Source: Fomitopsis serialis
Lineage: Eukaryota; Basidiomycota; Agaricomycetes; Polyporales; Fomitopsidaceae
Assembly (NCBI RefSeq): GCF_022376445.1
Contig: NW_025955117.1
Location: 1-64,000 of the forward strand
Direction: 5' to 3'
DNA length: 64,000 nt
The notes under the pieces are model-generated. The model was not told where the DNA came from and did not search any database. It saw only the letters and a program-made list of their open reading frames with translations. Every line of letters starts with the position of its first letter. Position 1 is the stretch's first letter. Positions 24,188 through 34,919 of this stretch are shown here, in pieces. A program made the position numbers and the translations under genes.

Positions 24188-26437
24188 TCAGTGTTCACTG
24201 AAGGACAGGCGCAAGAACGAAGTCAGAAGGGCGGCGCATACATATCACGCTGAGGACAGAAGCCCACGCACCACAGGTTGAACGTTCGCCCGAACCTCTG
24301 TTCATCGGCCGGCTTCACGGTCAGCGTGCGCTCCTTCATGAGCTCCTCCCGGTACTTCCTCGCCTGCCCCTCCGTAATCGGGTCCAGCCGCTCCCAGATC
24401 ATCTCGTGCACCTCATTCGGAAGCCTCCACCATAACTCTGACCCCTCCACCGCGCGACGGATCCATGGCTCTTGCTGCGGAGACACCGTGGACGCAGACG
24501 GGATGGTGATGTTTGGGTCGACGAGGAAAAACACGAGGATCTTGCGATGCCCCGGCTTGGCGGGGTCGGTCAGGCGGAATGGCGAGACGAGGTGCTGGTA
24601 GAGGTTCGGGAACGCGATGCATCGGTCCTGCTTGGTGGTGACGCAGCCGACATTCTGGGCGCACAACTCGTTTCTAGATAGGAACTCGTAAGCTGTCTGT
24701 AGAGGGAGGCGGGCTGGAAGGCGTACGCTGAGATATCGTAGAGACGGCGCATGCAGTAGCGGTCCCATTGGCCATGGTACCGGGGCTCGTTGACGGCGTT
24801 GCGGAAGGACAGGGTTGATTCGGTGATGTTTTCTGTATCGTAATACTGGGTGCGATGTGAGTCAACACGCACGACGTCGCAGGGCCATAGATGCCATCAC
24901 GCACATAGATGAACGTGGAGACGATCGTCTCGTTGTCCATCCCTGCATTTGATAGAAGGCATCAGCAGCGAATGTAGTGCGCCGTGCCAGCTCGACTTAC
25001 CCTCGACGTGCCACGTCCCTCCCCCATACTCAGGCTTCTCAGGCGTTAGTACAATGTTCGCCAGCTTCACGATCACCTGCAGCGTCTGCCCTCGCAAATC
25101 CACCGTCTTCTTCACGCAATTGAGGCCATCCGTATAGCTCGGCTTGCTCTCCGGCCAGCGGTGCTCCACCGGCGCATTGTCCAAAAACTCTTCTTGCCAC
25201 ATGCGCAAGTACGGGACGTGCACATAAGGCGGGAACGGCGGTTCCTGCCACTGCTCGTCCTCCGAGTCGCTGGAACGATTCGCTAGCCATGTCACGTGTG
25301 CTTCCTCTAGGAACTGAGCCTTCTCCGCTTCCCAGTGTCTGCGGTCCTCTGCCAAGAGCTGCCTGTATATTCTATAGTTACGTGAGCTTATCTCGGGGTC
25401 CATTTCGGGCTCGGTCTAGATGAGTGTGAACGGGCACGGTCGAGGATGATGAAGCGAAAGGAACTGACTTCAGGACCCTCTGGCCAGACACACTGGGGGA
25501 ATTTGTGCCCCTGGAGGTCTAGCCGTGTGGGGAGCTGTGTCTCTCTCGCAAGGTCGGAGAGCACCCTCTCGAACAATGGCACGGCCTTCTCCAACATTTC
25601 CGGGATCATCGCTGTGAGCGCCTCGTGATCTTCCGGGTGGATATTGTTGATGTATGGCGAGACCAAGTGGACGGAACCATCCTCCTGGACACGAAATTCC
25701 GAAGGCAGCCATTGGAACCGCTCCGACCTGTACATAGGAATGATATCCGTTGCGCGGGGCTGGAGGGGCTCCTGAGCGCCGCGGGCTGTGGTACGTCCGT
25801 AGACGACGGGGTACAGCGAGGGGTGTACGAGATCGAGCACTTTGCCATCGGATCCTGGATGCCAGTCCTTCTTGGAGTCAGGGACAGACTCGAGCGGGGC
25901 GATTGCTGAGATGAGGTCGGCTTTGAGGAGGCGGGAATGAGCTGATCAGACTGCCAGATCGCTCATAGGGACCACCTGTAATGAGCATGATCAAAAGGCT
26001 TTGTACATGGGTTACGCCGACCGACCTCGATGCTGTCTCTGGGTCGCGAAGGGCCGCATAGGCTTCGAGCTCGCCCATGATGTAGTTGATCTATGACGCC
26101 CTCTTCACCCGCCCTCGCGAACCCCCAGTAAACGCACCATGTTGTTGTGAGCTGTAGACTGCGACGCAGATCCTGCTGCTGTTCCTTGATCTCATTTCTC
26201 CACTTGCCTGCACGTCCTCGTCCCGAAATTTCACCCACCACTCCGGCTTCTCGCGAATGGCCGCGCTCAGAGCGCACATGCGCAGCTCGATGAGCGTGCG
26301 CGGCGTGTCCTTGTCTGTAGGGTCGTCGTCCTCCATAGTGTAGTAATCCCATTCCGGGTTTTCTGTGAACGGGTGCATGTATCGCTTGCGTGTGCTCAGC
26401 TGATTAGCAGGACTCCGTTGCTGTCACTTGAGGCCAT
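24188..26437 (-). CDS. DUF4246 protein, copy B (5' half frame broken)
   Basis: Same eight-exon layout as copy A: about 26437-26138, 26090-26026, 25975-25469, 25415-25001, 24942-24905, 24845-24727, 24673-24272, 24197-24188. The last five exons are open and carry WHVEG, TESTLSFRNAVNEPRYHGQW, FPNLYQHLVSPF, GHRKILVFFLVDPN and the end CEH. The first three exons need about six one-base additions (near 26400, 26207, 26148, 26028, 25958 and 25935) to read as the family; each lost base is from a short run. So it is either a real gene with local sequence errors or a recent pseudogene. Tail to tail with copy A. Confidence 0.8.
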
Positions 26438-28091
26438 GATTGAAGCGGTTGTACGAAATGAGAGAATCCTTTTTGCACCTACAGCAAGGCAGGATAAAAG
26501 CGATCAGGTACCGGGGGGCAGTACACTCCGAGTCAGCACAAGCATCGGACACGCTGAGACTATGTATCATTGGATATAAGCCCTAGGCTGGCACCGCCAC
26601 GAGATCATGTACGTACCCAACTGAAGACGTACACCAGATTTGCGCCCACGGTAACACTGATAATCAGGCTTCGGTTGCAAGAGCTGTACGGCTCGTCTGA
26701 CGAAGACCACGATAACCGTGCATCGCCGGCGCACCGCCGCATGATTGCAGTGCAGTCAGGGTGACCAGGGTGGTTGGAAGAGAAGACTTCCGCGTGGACA
26801 GAGCCGGCTTCTTGAAATGTCGCCCATGGAGTGTCGCTACTGTTGGCGGATGCTGTATGAGGGCGTGTGGTCCTCACCATCTCCTACGTGAAGAAGAGGT
26901 TAGACGCATGTACTGACGCCGGCGGGACGCCGTAAGACGCGGTGTGGTGTTGCAATTGACCATCGCGCCACAGTGGACGTCGTCACTCGTCGTTGTAGTG
27001 TTGAGAGGTTCGACTCATCTCAGCTACACGCTGCTATAAGCACCCAAACGTTCAACGTTCAGCGGAGTACTGTGGCACGAATGTGGCAAGTCGTGCTATG
27101 ATCGACCGGTCCATCGTACTCTACGGAGCAAGCAGTGTATCATCATGATAGCGACTATGGTATGGGCGAAGTATGGGTACCAGAAAGTCGACTCACCCGA
27201 TCTACGCCGTTGAAGATGCAATGCCCGATGTTATGTCTGCAAGCAACTGCTTCGTATGTGGGTAAGAATCCTCAGTGTTGAAGATCTTCCCCTGCTTGAG
27301 CTGATTCATTGAGTAGGATTGAGACATGTCGTGGCAATCGCCGTTGGAGGGGCAACTTGACTCTCACATGCGACGTGTTTCACGCCACAAGCGGTGATTG
27401 GTACTATTTACCAAAGGCTTCGTCCCTGAGCGCTTGAGCACATTTCCCGATCGGGCTATGATCGGGATCGAGACTGGCACCGTGGTAGTACGGTGGTACC
27501 ACTGACAGGTGGCACCTCCGACCGTTCGGACTCAACTTCAAGTGGGTATTTATGTTTCCTCTGTGCCAGAATAGGTGCTGAGCGACCGCTGGGAGCAAAA
27601 CCCGTTTCCCACATCGTGCCCTTTATCCCTCCCGATTCTGTACCCCAGTCTCGGCTGAGGGTTCTCGCCGGGTTCTCGCAATTGCGATGCTGGCTGGGGA
27701 CCATCCCCGGGGTGCGTGCTTCAGCGGGTGCGCGGCTGTGCGCGGAAGCTTACAAATATAGTAGTCTAGGGAGGCTCGAGTCAAAGTTGCAAATACAAGT
27801 ACTATTAATCCCCATCCGGCCCAGACACGCAACTCTCGCCTCCTCCCATCTCGTGTGGAGTCCTCAACGAGAGCTGCCTCCGCCTCGAATCACCTCCATC
27901 GCAAGCTGGGTGGCCACCGCATCCGGTTACTAATTTCAGCAGCCTACACCGCCCCTGCCTATCTAACCACTAGCCTGAGGCTGTGCGGGCATTGTACAAC
28001 AGGCGGACATCAGAAGCCGCCCAGCTTGTGGACTGTCTGTGCACCCCTCGTACTTATCGGACCCGGCGCGAAATCCTCCCTCTTTACCATA
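26438..28091. other. Intergenic between DUF4246 copy B and the TKL kinase
   Basis: About 1.65 kb. Open frames exist (for example 146 codons at 27493-27933) but none shows family features or fungal-like codon pattern that I trust. No tRNA or repeat recognised. Confidence 0.4.
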
Positions 28092-30014
28092 CACGTTCAC
28101 CACGCCATGTCGGACTCCAGCCGCAGAGCGAACGTGAATGCGGCACAACGCACGGCGGAGCAAGGCGACCCGGCGCACCCGTACACTGGTTGGTCACGGT
28201 GCTGGCCTTGCCACAAGAAAACCTTCAGTGCAATAAGTGCGTCGCTGCGCCGGCTTTTCTTCGCCGCCCTCGCTTAACGAGTTTTCGCTCTGCAGCAAGC
28301 GGCCCTGCTGGCCGTGTCAACTGCGAGGTTCATCGTTTTGGCCCGCTGATGATTCATAATGAAGCTGACAACACGTGTCGAACCATCTGCAGGGCACGAG
28401 ACCGCCTGCTGCGACACAGGATACGAGGAACTTGAAATCAAAGGCGTCAATCCGCTTCAGCCATCGCTTCAAGCTTATGCACGCAGCAAAGCATGCCGGA
28501 ACCTCGTTCAATCACTAGTGAAGGCTGATGCGTCCCTTGCGGAATTTAGCGCCACGGCTGGTGAGATACACGCCACCTTGGAGGTCCTGCAGGCGGCGAT
28601 GTCTTCGGAGCAAGGTATCTGGGCGGTGAAAGACTGTGCAGAGGCCGGTCATCACAGAATGATTGTGAATCTCCTGGATGCGGTGAGTGACCCTGATGGT
28701 TCTCTGTGTCATACGCAAGCATCACATAAATCCACGCCGCTTGTGACCCCGCACAGATATTGGAACAAGTTGCTCCCCAGTCCCGCCGATACACCACAGT
28801 ATTCCATGCCCTTCGCAAGTTGTGCGCACAGCATGGCCACGTCCCAGATTCATTGATCCTGCCACGGGGTACGGTTGTCCTGAGTGGTCAAGGACTGGTC
28901 ACACAGGCCGACCTGAGCCACATGCAAGTGGCGGGTGTGCGGACATTTATCGGGGAAGGTGGAAGAGGCAGGTTGTCGGGATTAAGGCTCTGAGGCTTTC
29001 AGTCGTGAGTCTTCTGTTGAGGTATTGAAGGTACGTCTGGCATCTATGTTGTGCCAGGACGATTGCCCGCAGATAACTCATCGACATTACCAGAGATACG
29101 CTAAGGAGGCGACGATCTGGAGGCGTCTAGCGCATCCGAATATTACACCCTTCTACGGAATCGATACTGAACACTTCAAGATTAGTATGGTATATAAATG
29201 GATGGCGCACGGCATATCATCGAGTTTTTGGGCACAGTTCGAGAAGCCAGCCGCCCACATTTGGTGAATTATATCATACAACATTGATGCCGCTCTTCAA
29301 CGCTGATTCTGTGTGATTGTGATTAGCTCCTGGATATCGCCGCGGACTTGGATATCTTCATTCAGATAGTGTTGGCATTGTCCATGGGACCTCAAAGGTG
29401 TAAGTATTACATAATACTAGCATTACTATGCGCACTCATCAGAGAGAAGGCAAATATCCTTGTAGACGAGCACCACTGTGCTTGTCTTTCGGATTTCGGG
29501 GTCTCTACTATTATATACGAAACCTCTACCACACTCAATACGGTCACTCAGCCGTACAATTTCAAGTCCACGCTTCGCTATATGGCTCCGGAGATCCACG
29601 ACCCTGAATGATTTCTTGGGGAAGAAGTTGCGAAACCATCTAGAGAGAGCGACGTATACTCATACTCCTTGGTGATGTGGGAGGTACGTTGTAACATATC
29701 ATCCTGCCATCTGATCGGCTTAATATAGAGCCAAGTAGATATTCACGGGAGAAATGCCGTACCAGAGCAGTTGGCACGACGGGGCCATTATAAACAAGAT
29801 CGTCAATGGTGCACGACCTCAGCGTCCGCCCGATGCTACGCGTCTTGGGCTATCTGACACCATCTGGCGTATCATGGGGAAGTGCTGGAACGAAGTTCCT
29901 TCCACAAGACCATCCATACTGGAGGTGATCTACGACCTGGAACATGAGTGGAGCTCGTGGTTCCGTCGCGGGGTCTCACTGATGCAGAGAAGGAGGCGGT
30001 CGCGGGTGCGGTAG
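28092..30014 (+). pseudogene. TKL-type protein kinase, frame broken in several places
   Basis: Kinase of the tyrosine-kinase-like group that is expanded in mushroom fungi. The N-terminal region reads SLQAYARSKACRNLVQSLVK and IHATLEVLQAAMSSEQGIWA, a helical domain often found before these kinases. Then the kinase: ADIYRGRWKRQVVGIKALRL (Gly loop and lysine), ATIWRRLAHPNITPFYGI, YLHSDS, HGDLKG, ANILVDEHH, LSDFGVST, LRYMAPEIHDPE, GEMPYQSSWHD, and the end KCWNEVPSTRPSILEV. The frame shifts near 28938, 29343 and 29388, each explained by a missing G in a G run. The part at 29590-29690 is also out of frame. All catalytic motifs survive, so sequence error and recent decay are both possible. Start uncertain. 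Confidence 0.7.
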
Positions 30015-31884
30015 GTTCGACACAAACCCCTCACATGGAGGGTCTTGGTAGTATGAGACTACTAGCGAGTGCGGTCGAGATGTACGACAAGCGCATGTGG
30101 ACGGCCCGCGCCGTTCCCGCACTGTGGTAGTATTCGTCACATTTGAGCAGACCCTAGTATCATTGCACGAGTGAGAGGAGAGGCAGGCGAAGCAAGAGAG
30201 AAGCTCCGAGAGAGTCAGACGGGACAGCGTACCAGACTGACATGCACTGGTCACCTGGCAAGCGTTACAGCTGGTTCCCGTCCCTCCGTCCTCGCAGCTG
30301 CACCCAGTGATGTTTGGGAAAAAACCTGAAGACCAGTCCGCCAGAGAACGCCCCGACCCCTGGAATATGTTCTCCCCACACGCGGGCGATGCGCAAGCAA
30401 GCTGCAGGGGCCAGGACAGTTGACGGTGTTTGCGGGGTAAACGCGATCGTGGCGATCGAGATCTGCACGCGTCAAACACGTGAGAGCGCGCGCCCCGCGT
30501 CCTCCGAGTGGGAAGAGGTGGGAAGGTCACTGGCCCCGCACAGAGTGTTTGCTGCGTCCTTGCATGCGGGTCCTACAGCCAGAGCGACGTGGCTATGGTT
30601 ACTGCGAGTTTCACGCCAGCTCTCAATGCATCGTAGATGTCATCGGAAGGAAGAATCACCGTGTCGCCGTAGTTCGCGCAAGTCGAGGTGATGCTCTTGT
30701 GGTGTGGTGTTCAAGCTAGCACCCACTCACACTGCCGCCTTGGCCCTACCGCGCCCGAACAGGGACCATCCTGGCCTAGAAACCAACATTTGTATGTGGC
30801 GGCCGAGACTCTTGGTGCGAGACTGGGATGGTCCTCGCCCTTGCGAAACGGATGGCGGAGATTGGCAACATGAGTCGTGCCAAGGTCCAGGCACACCGCA
30901 CGATCGAACAGACCGTCGAGTGCAACGAGCCGTGTGCTGGGCGGGGGTCAAGCGAAGTTCTGATGAGTACATTCTCCACCCGTTGGTGAGTATATATACT
31001 CCTGTGGTGTGCAGCGCTCTCACTCACAGTCGACCCTCTTCTTGTCATCCTCAGGCTATACGACGGGTCAATTTGATGCGGCACATCGACCGCAGTGTCA
31101 CCGCTGGTACCGTGCGTCCTATCGCTGCAAGGCGAATTGTGCTCAGGGGTGAGAGCAGATTGCTGAATGCTGCTATCCTTCATCCCGATTCTCCGGTCTG
31201 ACAGCGTATGAAAGACGTTCGAGGCTCGAGTCCGAGTCCTGATTGTCCTGGACCACACTGAGACAGGCAGAGGCTGACCCAGCCGTCGACGACACGGTAG
31301 GGGCGAGGATGTGTTGACGCGGAGAGCGGTGTGGAAGTGTGGCCTGTCGCAGGGTGGGATGTCCGCGCAGGCCGGAGGAGGCTCGGGCAGGCGGCGGGGA
31401 GCCCCGGAGGACGATGGGGAGGAACGTGCGCTGATAGCATCGAAGGCTTGGCGCTGCGCGACGTGACGGTCACGTCGCACCGGACCGAGTCACGGGGAGG
31501 GTGACGGAGGTGGCCTGTGTGGACTCCACTGGCGAGACTCACGTCGACGACTCCTGCCCGGCCCTGCGCTGGCGACGCTGCCCTTGTCTTCTCTCTGCCA
31601 TGGTTCTCTGACCCGACTCGCACTTTCAGGATCTCTTTCTCCTCCCCAGCCCCGGTTCTGGACACCCTACAAGCTCCGGACATCCACACCATCTCGGGCA
31701 TATTTCTTTGGTCAGCGAGCCCGTGTACCCCCGCTGCCTCGCAAACTTCTCTCTCGGAGTGGGGATAGACGGGACGGTTTCGGTTGGTTGACATACCCTA
31801 CGCTCCCTTGCCTTCTTCGCTTCTCCCTGTAAAACCTCCCTCTCGCACCCGCCACTCTCCAATCTCCTCCTCGCTTCCGCGACC
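30015..31884. other. Intergenic upstream of the long CAMKL-like kinase
   Basis: About 1.9 kb with no supported gene. The last 150 bases are pyrimidine-rich, as expected for a leader. A long minus-strand frame at 30776-31480 has no recognisable features. Confidence 0.4.
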
Positions 31885-34282
31885 ATGTTGGCCAGCTGGA
31901 GCGGGCACCTCAGTCCGTCCCCGTCGACGGACAGCAACTCGACGCGGTCGTCGCACCTCAGCCTGCTATCCTCCGCCTCATCGATATCATCCCCACCCTC
32001 GGCACCGTCGCCGCTTCCCTCGCCGTCGCCATCTATCGCATCTATCGGCAACAAGACACACGCGTTCTTCGGCTCGCCCTGGGAAGGCTCGCCCACGCCC
32101 ATGCCGCCCCCGAGTCTCCACAAACGGTCTCTCAGGTCTAAGGCGTCCACGAGCTCGATTACGTCCCAGAGCTCCAGCTCCGCATCCAATCGTCCGACAA
32201 CGGACACGGCGCACACCCCGACGAGACGCCCCGGATGCCCCAGGAGACCCCGCGCATCGAGCAACGTGTGGTGCCCAAGCGCTCCCTCAATGAAGAGTTT
32301 TTCGGGCCCTCGACCCTGCCCACCCCACCTCCTACCTCTGCGCGGCTCCTGACGCCGTCCATCTCCTCGCGCGAGAGCTCCTACTCTCCGCCCAGCACAC
32401 ACCGGACCCTCCCTCCCTCTGCGATATCCCGCCTCTTTCCTTCCCGCCGACGCTATGCCTCCGAGGACAACGAGCCCCCAGAGCTAGAACCTACGCCCAC
32501 TCACCGTAGGGAGTTCCTGCAGCTCGATACGGATACGGCTGCTCCGTCCTATGCGGACGCATTCACTGCGTCGCCCGCAGTAGCACAATTCCCGATACCG
32601 AAGGTACATCCGGACTCGTCGAACATGCCGACACCGCTGCCGCATCCTACAGAGCACGAGCGGACGTCATTCATTCCGTCAGAACGCAATACGAAGCCGC
32701 TCCCACCCGTACCATTACTCTCCGTGCAGCCCGACCCCGTGGTGCTCGAGCAGGGAACAGTGCTGCGAAGCACGTCCTTATCAGTACGGCTGGAGCGCGT
32801 GCTGGGCCAGGGTGCGTTCAGCAGCGTGTGGCTTGCCAGTGATCTCGAGGGACAGGTCGGTGTGCTCGAGCTGTCGCGGAGGACTAGTCTACTTCGGAGT
32901 AAGAGCCAGAAGCGTGGGCGACGCTTAGAGGGGACAAGACCGAAGGCGAGTGGTATCCGCGCAAAGGGACCCGTCCCTATGCAGCGGGAGAAGAGGCTGA
33001 ACGTGCATGAGCGGGTGGAGAGCGAGGAGAGCGTGACATTGCGCGACGTGGACGCGACGCCGAGGCCGGACGAGATCGCGGCGGCGATGGGGAGGCAGCA
33101 GGAGGGGCGGCTGGTCGCGGTGAAGATGACGGAGCGGACGATGTGCGAGAAGAACTCGCGCTCGAGGGTGAGCTTCGTGCGCGAGGTTGAAATCCTGCGG
33201 GTAAGTCCACAGCCTCCGCCGAGTGCCTTGGCCCCGCGCTCGCGCAGATCGGTGACTTACTGATCCTGTGCCCAGCATATCGCACACCCGTCCATTGTCT
33301 CGTACGTTCACTCGTTCAGCACGCCGGCGCAACATTGTCTCGTGCTGGAGTATGTCGGTGGCGGCGAGCTGTTCGACCTGATCGGCAACCCCGAAAGCCA
33401 CGCGCGGTTGGACGAGCCCCTCCTCAGACGGATGTTCGGTGAGCTGTGCAAGGCCGTAGGCTGGATGCACGGAGTCGGACTCGTCCACCGCGACATCAAG
33501 CTTGAGAGTACGTCCTCCATCTACTCTCCCCTGTCCGACTCACCACTCACTCACTCCACAGACATCCTTCTCACCACTTACCCGTTACCTCCACCCTCCC
33601 CGCGGCGCCCGCCTCACTCATCAAGCTCTCGGACTTCGGCCTCTCGCGGTTCATCGACCCCGCAAAGCCGCTGCTCACGACACTCTGCGGCTCCGAGTCG
33701 TACGCGGCACCGGAGCTCGTCACCGGGCGGCCCTACGACGGGCGCGAGACAGACGCGTGGGCGTGTGGCGTGGTGCTGTACGCGCTCGCGGCGCGCCGTC
33801 TGCCCTTCGATCGGGTGGTGTCACGTGAGCGCGAGGAGGGGTGTGATGGGGAGGGGAGAGGCCCGGCGGTGAACAGCAAGGCGGAGCGCAGGGCGCTGTT
33901 GATGCGCATCGCGAAGACGGAGTATAGCTGGCCTGAGGACGACACCAACGCGGTTGGCGAGACCATACTCGCGGGGGCGCAACTCGCGCGGAGTGCTGGC
34001 GTGCGCAGGGTGGTCGAGCGGTTGCTTGTGCGGAATCCGGCCAACCGCGCGAGGATTATCGACCTGTGGGAAGAAGAGTGGATGCGTGGCGAAGGCGCGC
34101 CGTTCGTGCCCCAGGGCGTCACGCACGGGGACGTAGGAGACGCGTTGGCTGATGCGGATGCTACGCCCGTACCGGCCCAGATCGTCGATGCGCACTGTGA
34201 CGCGGACGTGGAAGACGACGACGGCCTCATCGTGGATGAGCAAGACATTGGACCGGGCAGCGTCGCACACCAAGAGCACTAG
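31885..34282 (+). CDS. CAMK-like Ser/Thr protein kinase with long disordered N-terminus
   Basis: Ser/Thr kinase of the CAMKL kind. Exons about 31885-33200, 33276-33507 and 33562-34282. About 290 residues of Ser/Pro-rich disordered sequence precede the kinase. The Gly loop is VLGQGAFSSVWLA. A basic insert of roughly 80-90 residues follows before the VAIK lysine (GRLVAVKM). Then: VREVEILR, HIAHPSIVSYVHSFS, VLEYVGGGELFDLI, HRDIKLENILL, IKLSDFGLSRFID, CGSESYAAPELV, DAWACGVVLYAL and LLVRNPANRARI. A short acidic tail ends the protein. The frame breaks at about 32215 (a C run) and about 33600 (C-rich), each by one base. Which named kinase this is, I cannot say. Confidence 0.85.
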
Positions 34283-34919
34283 CCCGTGCGCCGGGGACCC
34301 CGCCTACTTACTGTGACACGACAGCCCTGGTACTCGCCAGGGCGCATATGACGACTTCTCTGTAGATATCTCTCGTCCCCTTTTGTCCAAGTCGCTTGAT
34401 GCAGCACTCGCTTCTAAGCTATAACGTGCCCCTACTGTTGTTGTGCCAATAGCGGTTGGTTCCCTTTCATGCCCCGGTGCCCAGTGCCCGCCCTCCGCTC
34501 GTTACCCTCTTTGGCCTCACCCTCTGTCCATTAGCTGTCTCATATGTTCCACGCGCACATCACCCACCCGTCGTCGATTTCATCTATGCGCCCTGTCTGC
34601 CTACAGTCGCTGGTATTAGTAACGTACGGTTTGGCTTACATTATTGTCGTAGGGCCCCTGGGTAATGCAGTGGGCGTCGCGATCTTTGACTTGTCTGTCT
34701 GTCTTGCCGACTCCTCTCGTCTACATATTTTCTGTTGTTTGGCGTTCGATATCCGTGTCGGTCCTCTGGTTTGTACGTGCTCGTGTAGCTCACCTAGACA
34801 TATCGCTAGAACCTCAACTGTACTTTCAATATATTGTATGCTCTGTGTATGTGTACACGCAGCGTGGCTGAGGCGAAGACGTCTTTCATACGTCCTTACA
34901 GTCTACTCACCGATCGGGA
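34283..34919. other. Kinase 3' region
   Basis: T-rich sequence after the kinase stop, probably 3' UTR, up to the start of the left inverted-repeat arm. No gene recognised. Confidence 0.45.

Noticed and set aside
27493..27933. 146-codon plus-strand frame between copy B and the TKL kinase
   Set aside because: No domain, no splice context, no recognisable motif; likely chance.
30776..31480. 234-codon minus-strand frame
   Set aside because: Long but featureless; composition is as expected for GC-rich intergenic DNA.
31626..32402. 258-codon minus-strand frame
   Set aside because: Exactly antisense to the Ser/Pro-rich start of the kinase gene; such GC-rich coding DNA often leaves the opposite strand open.
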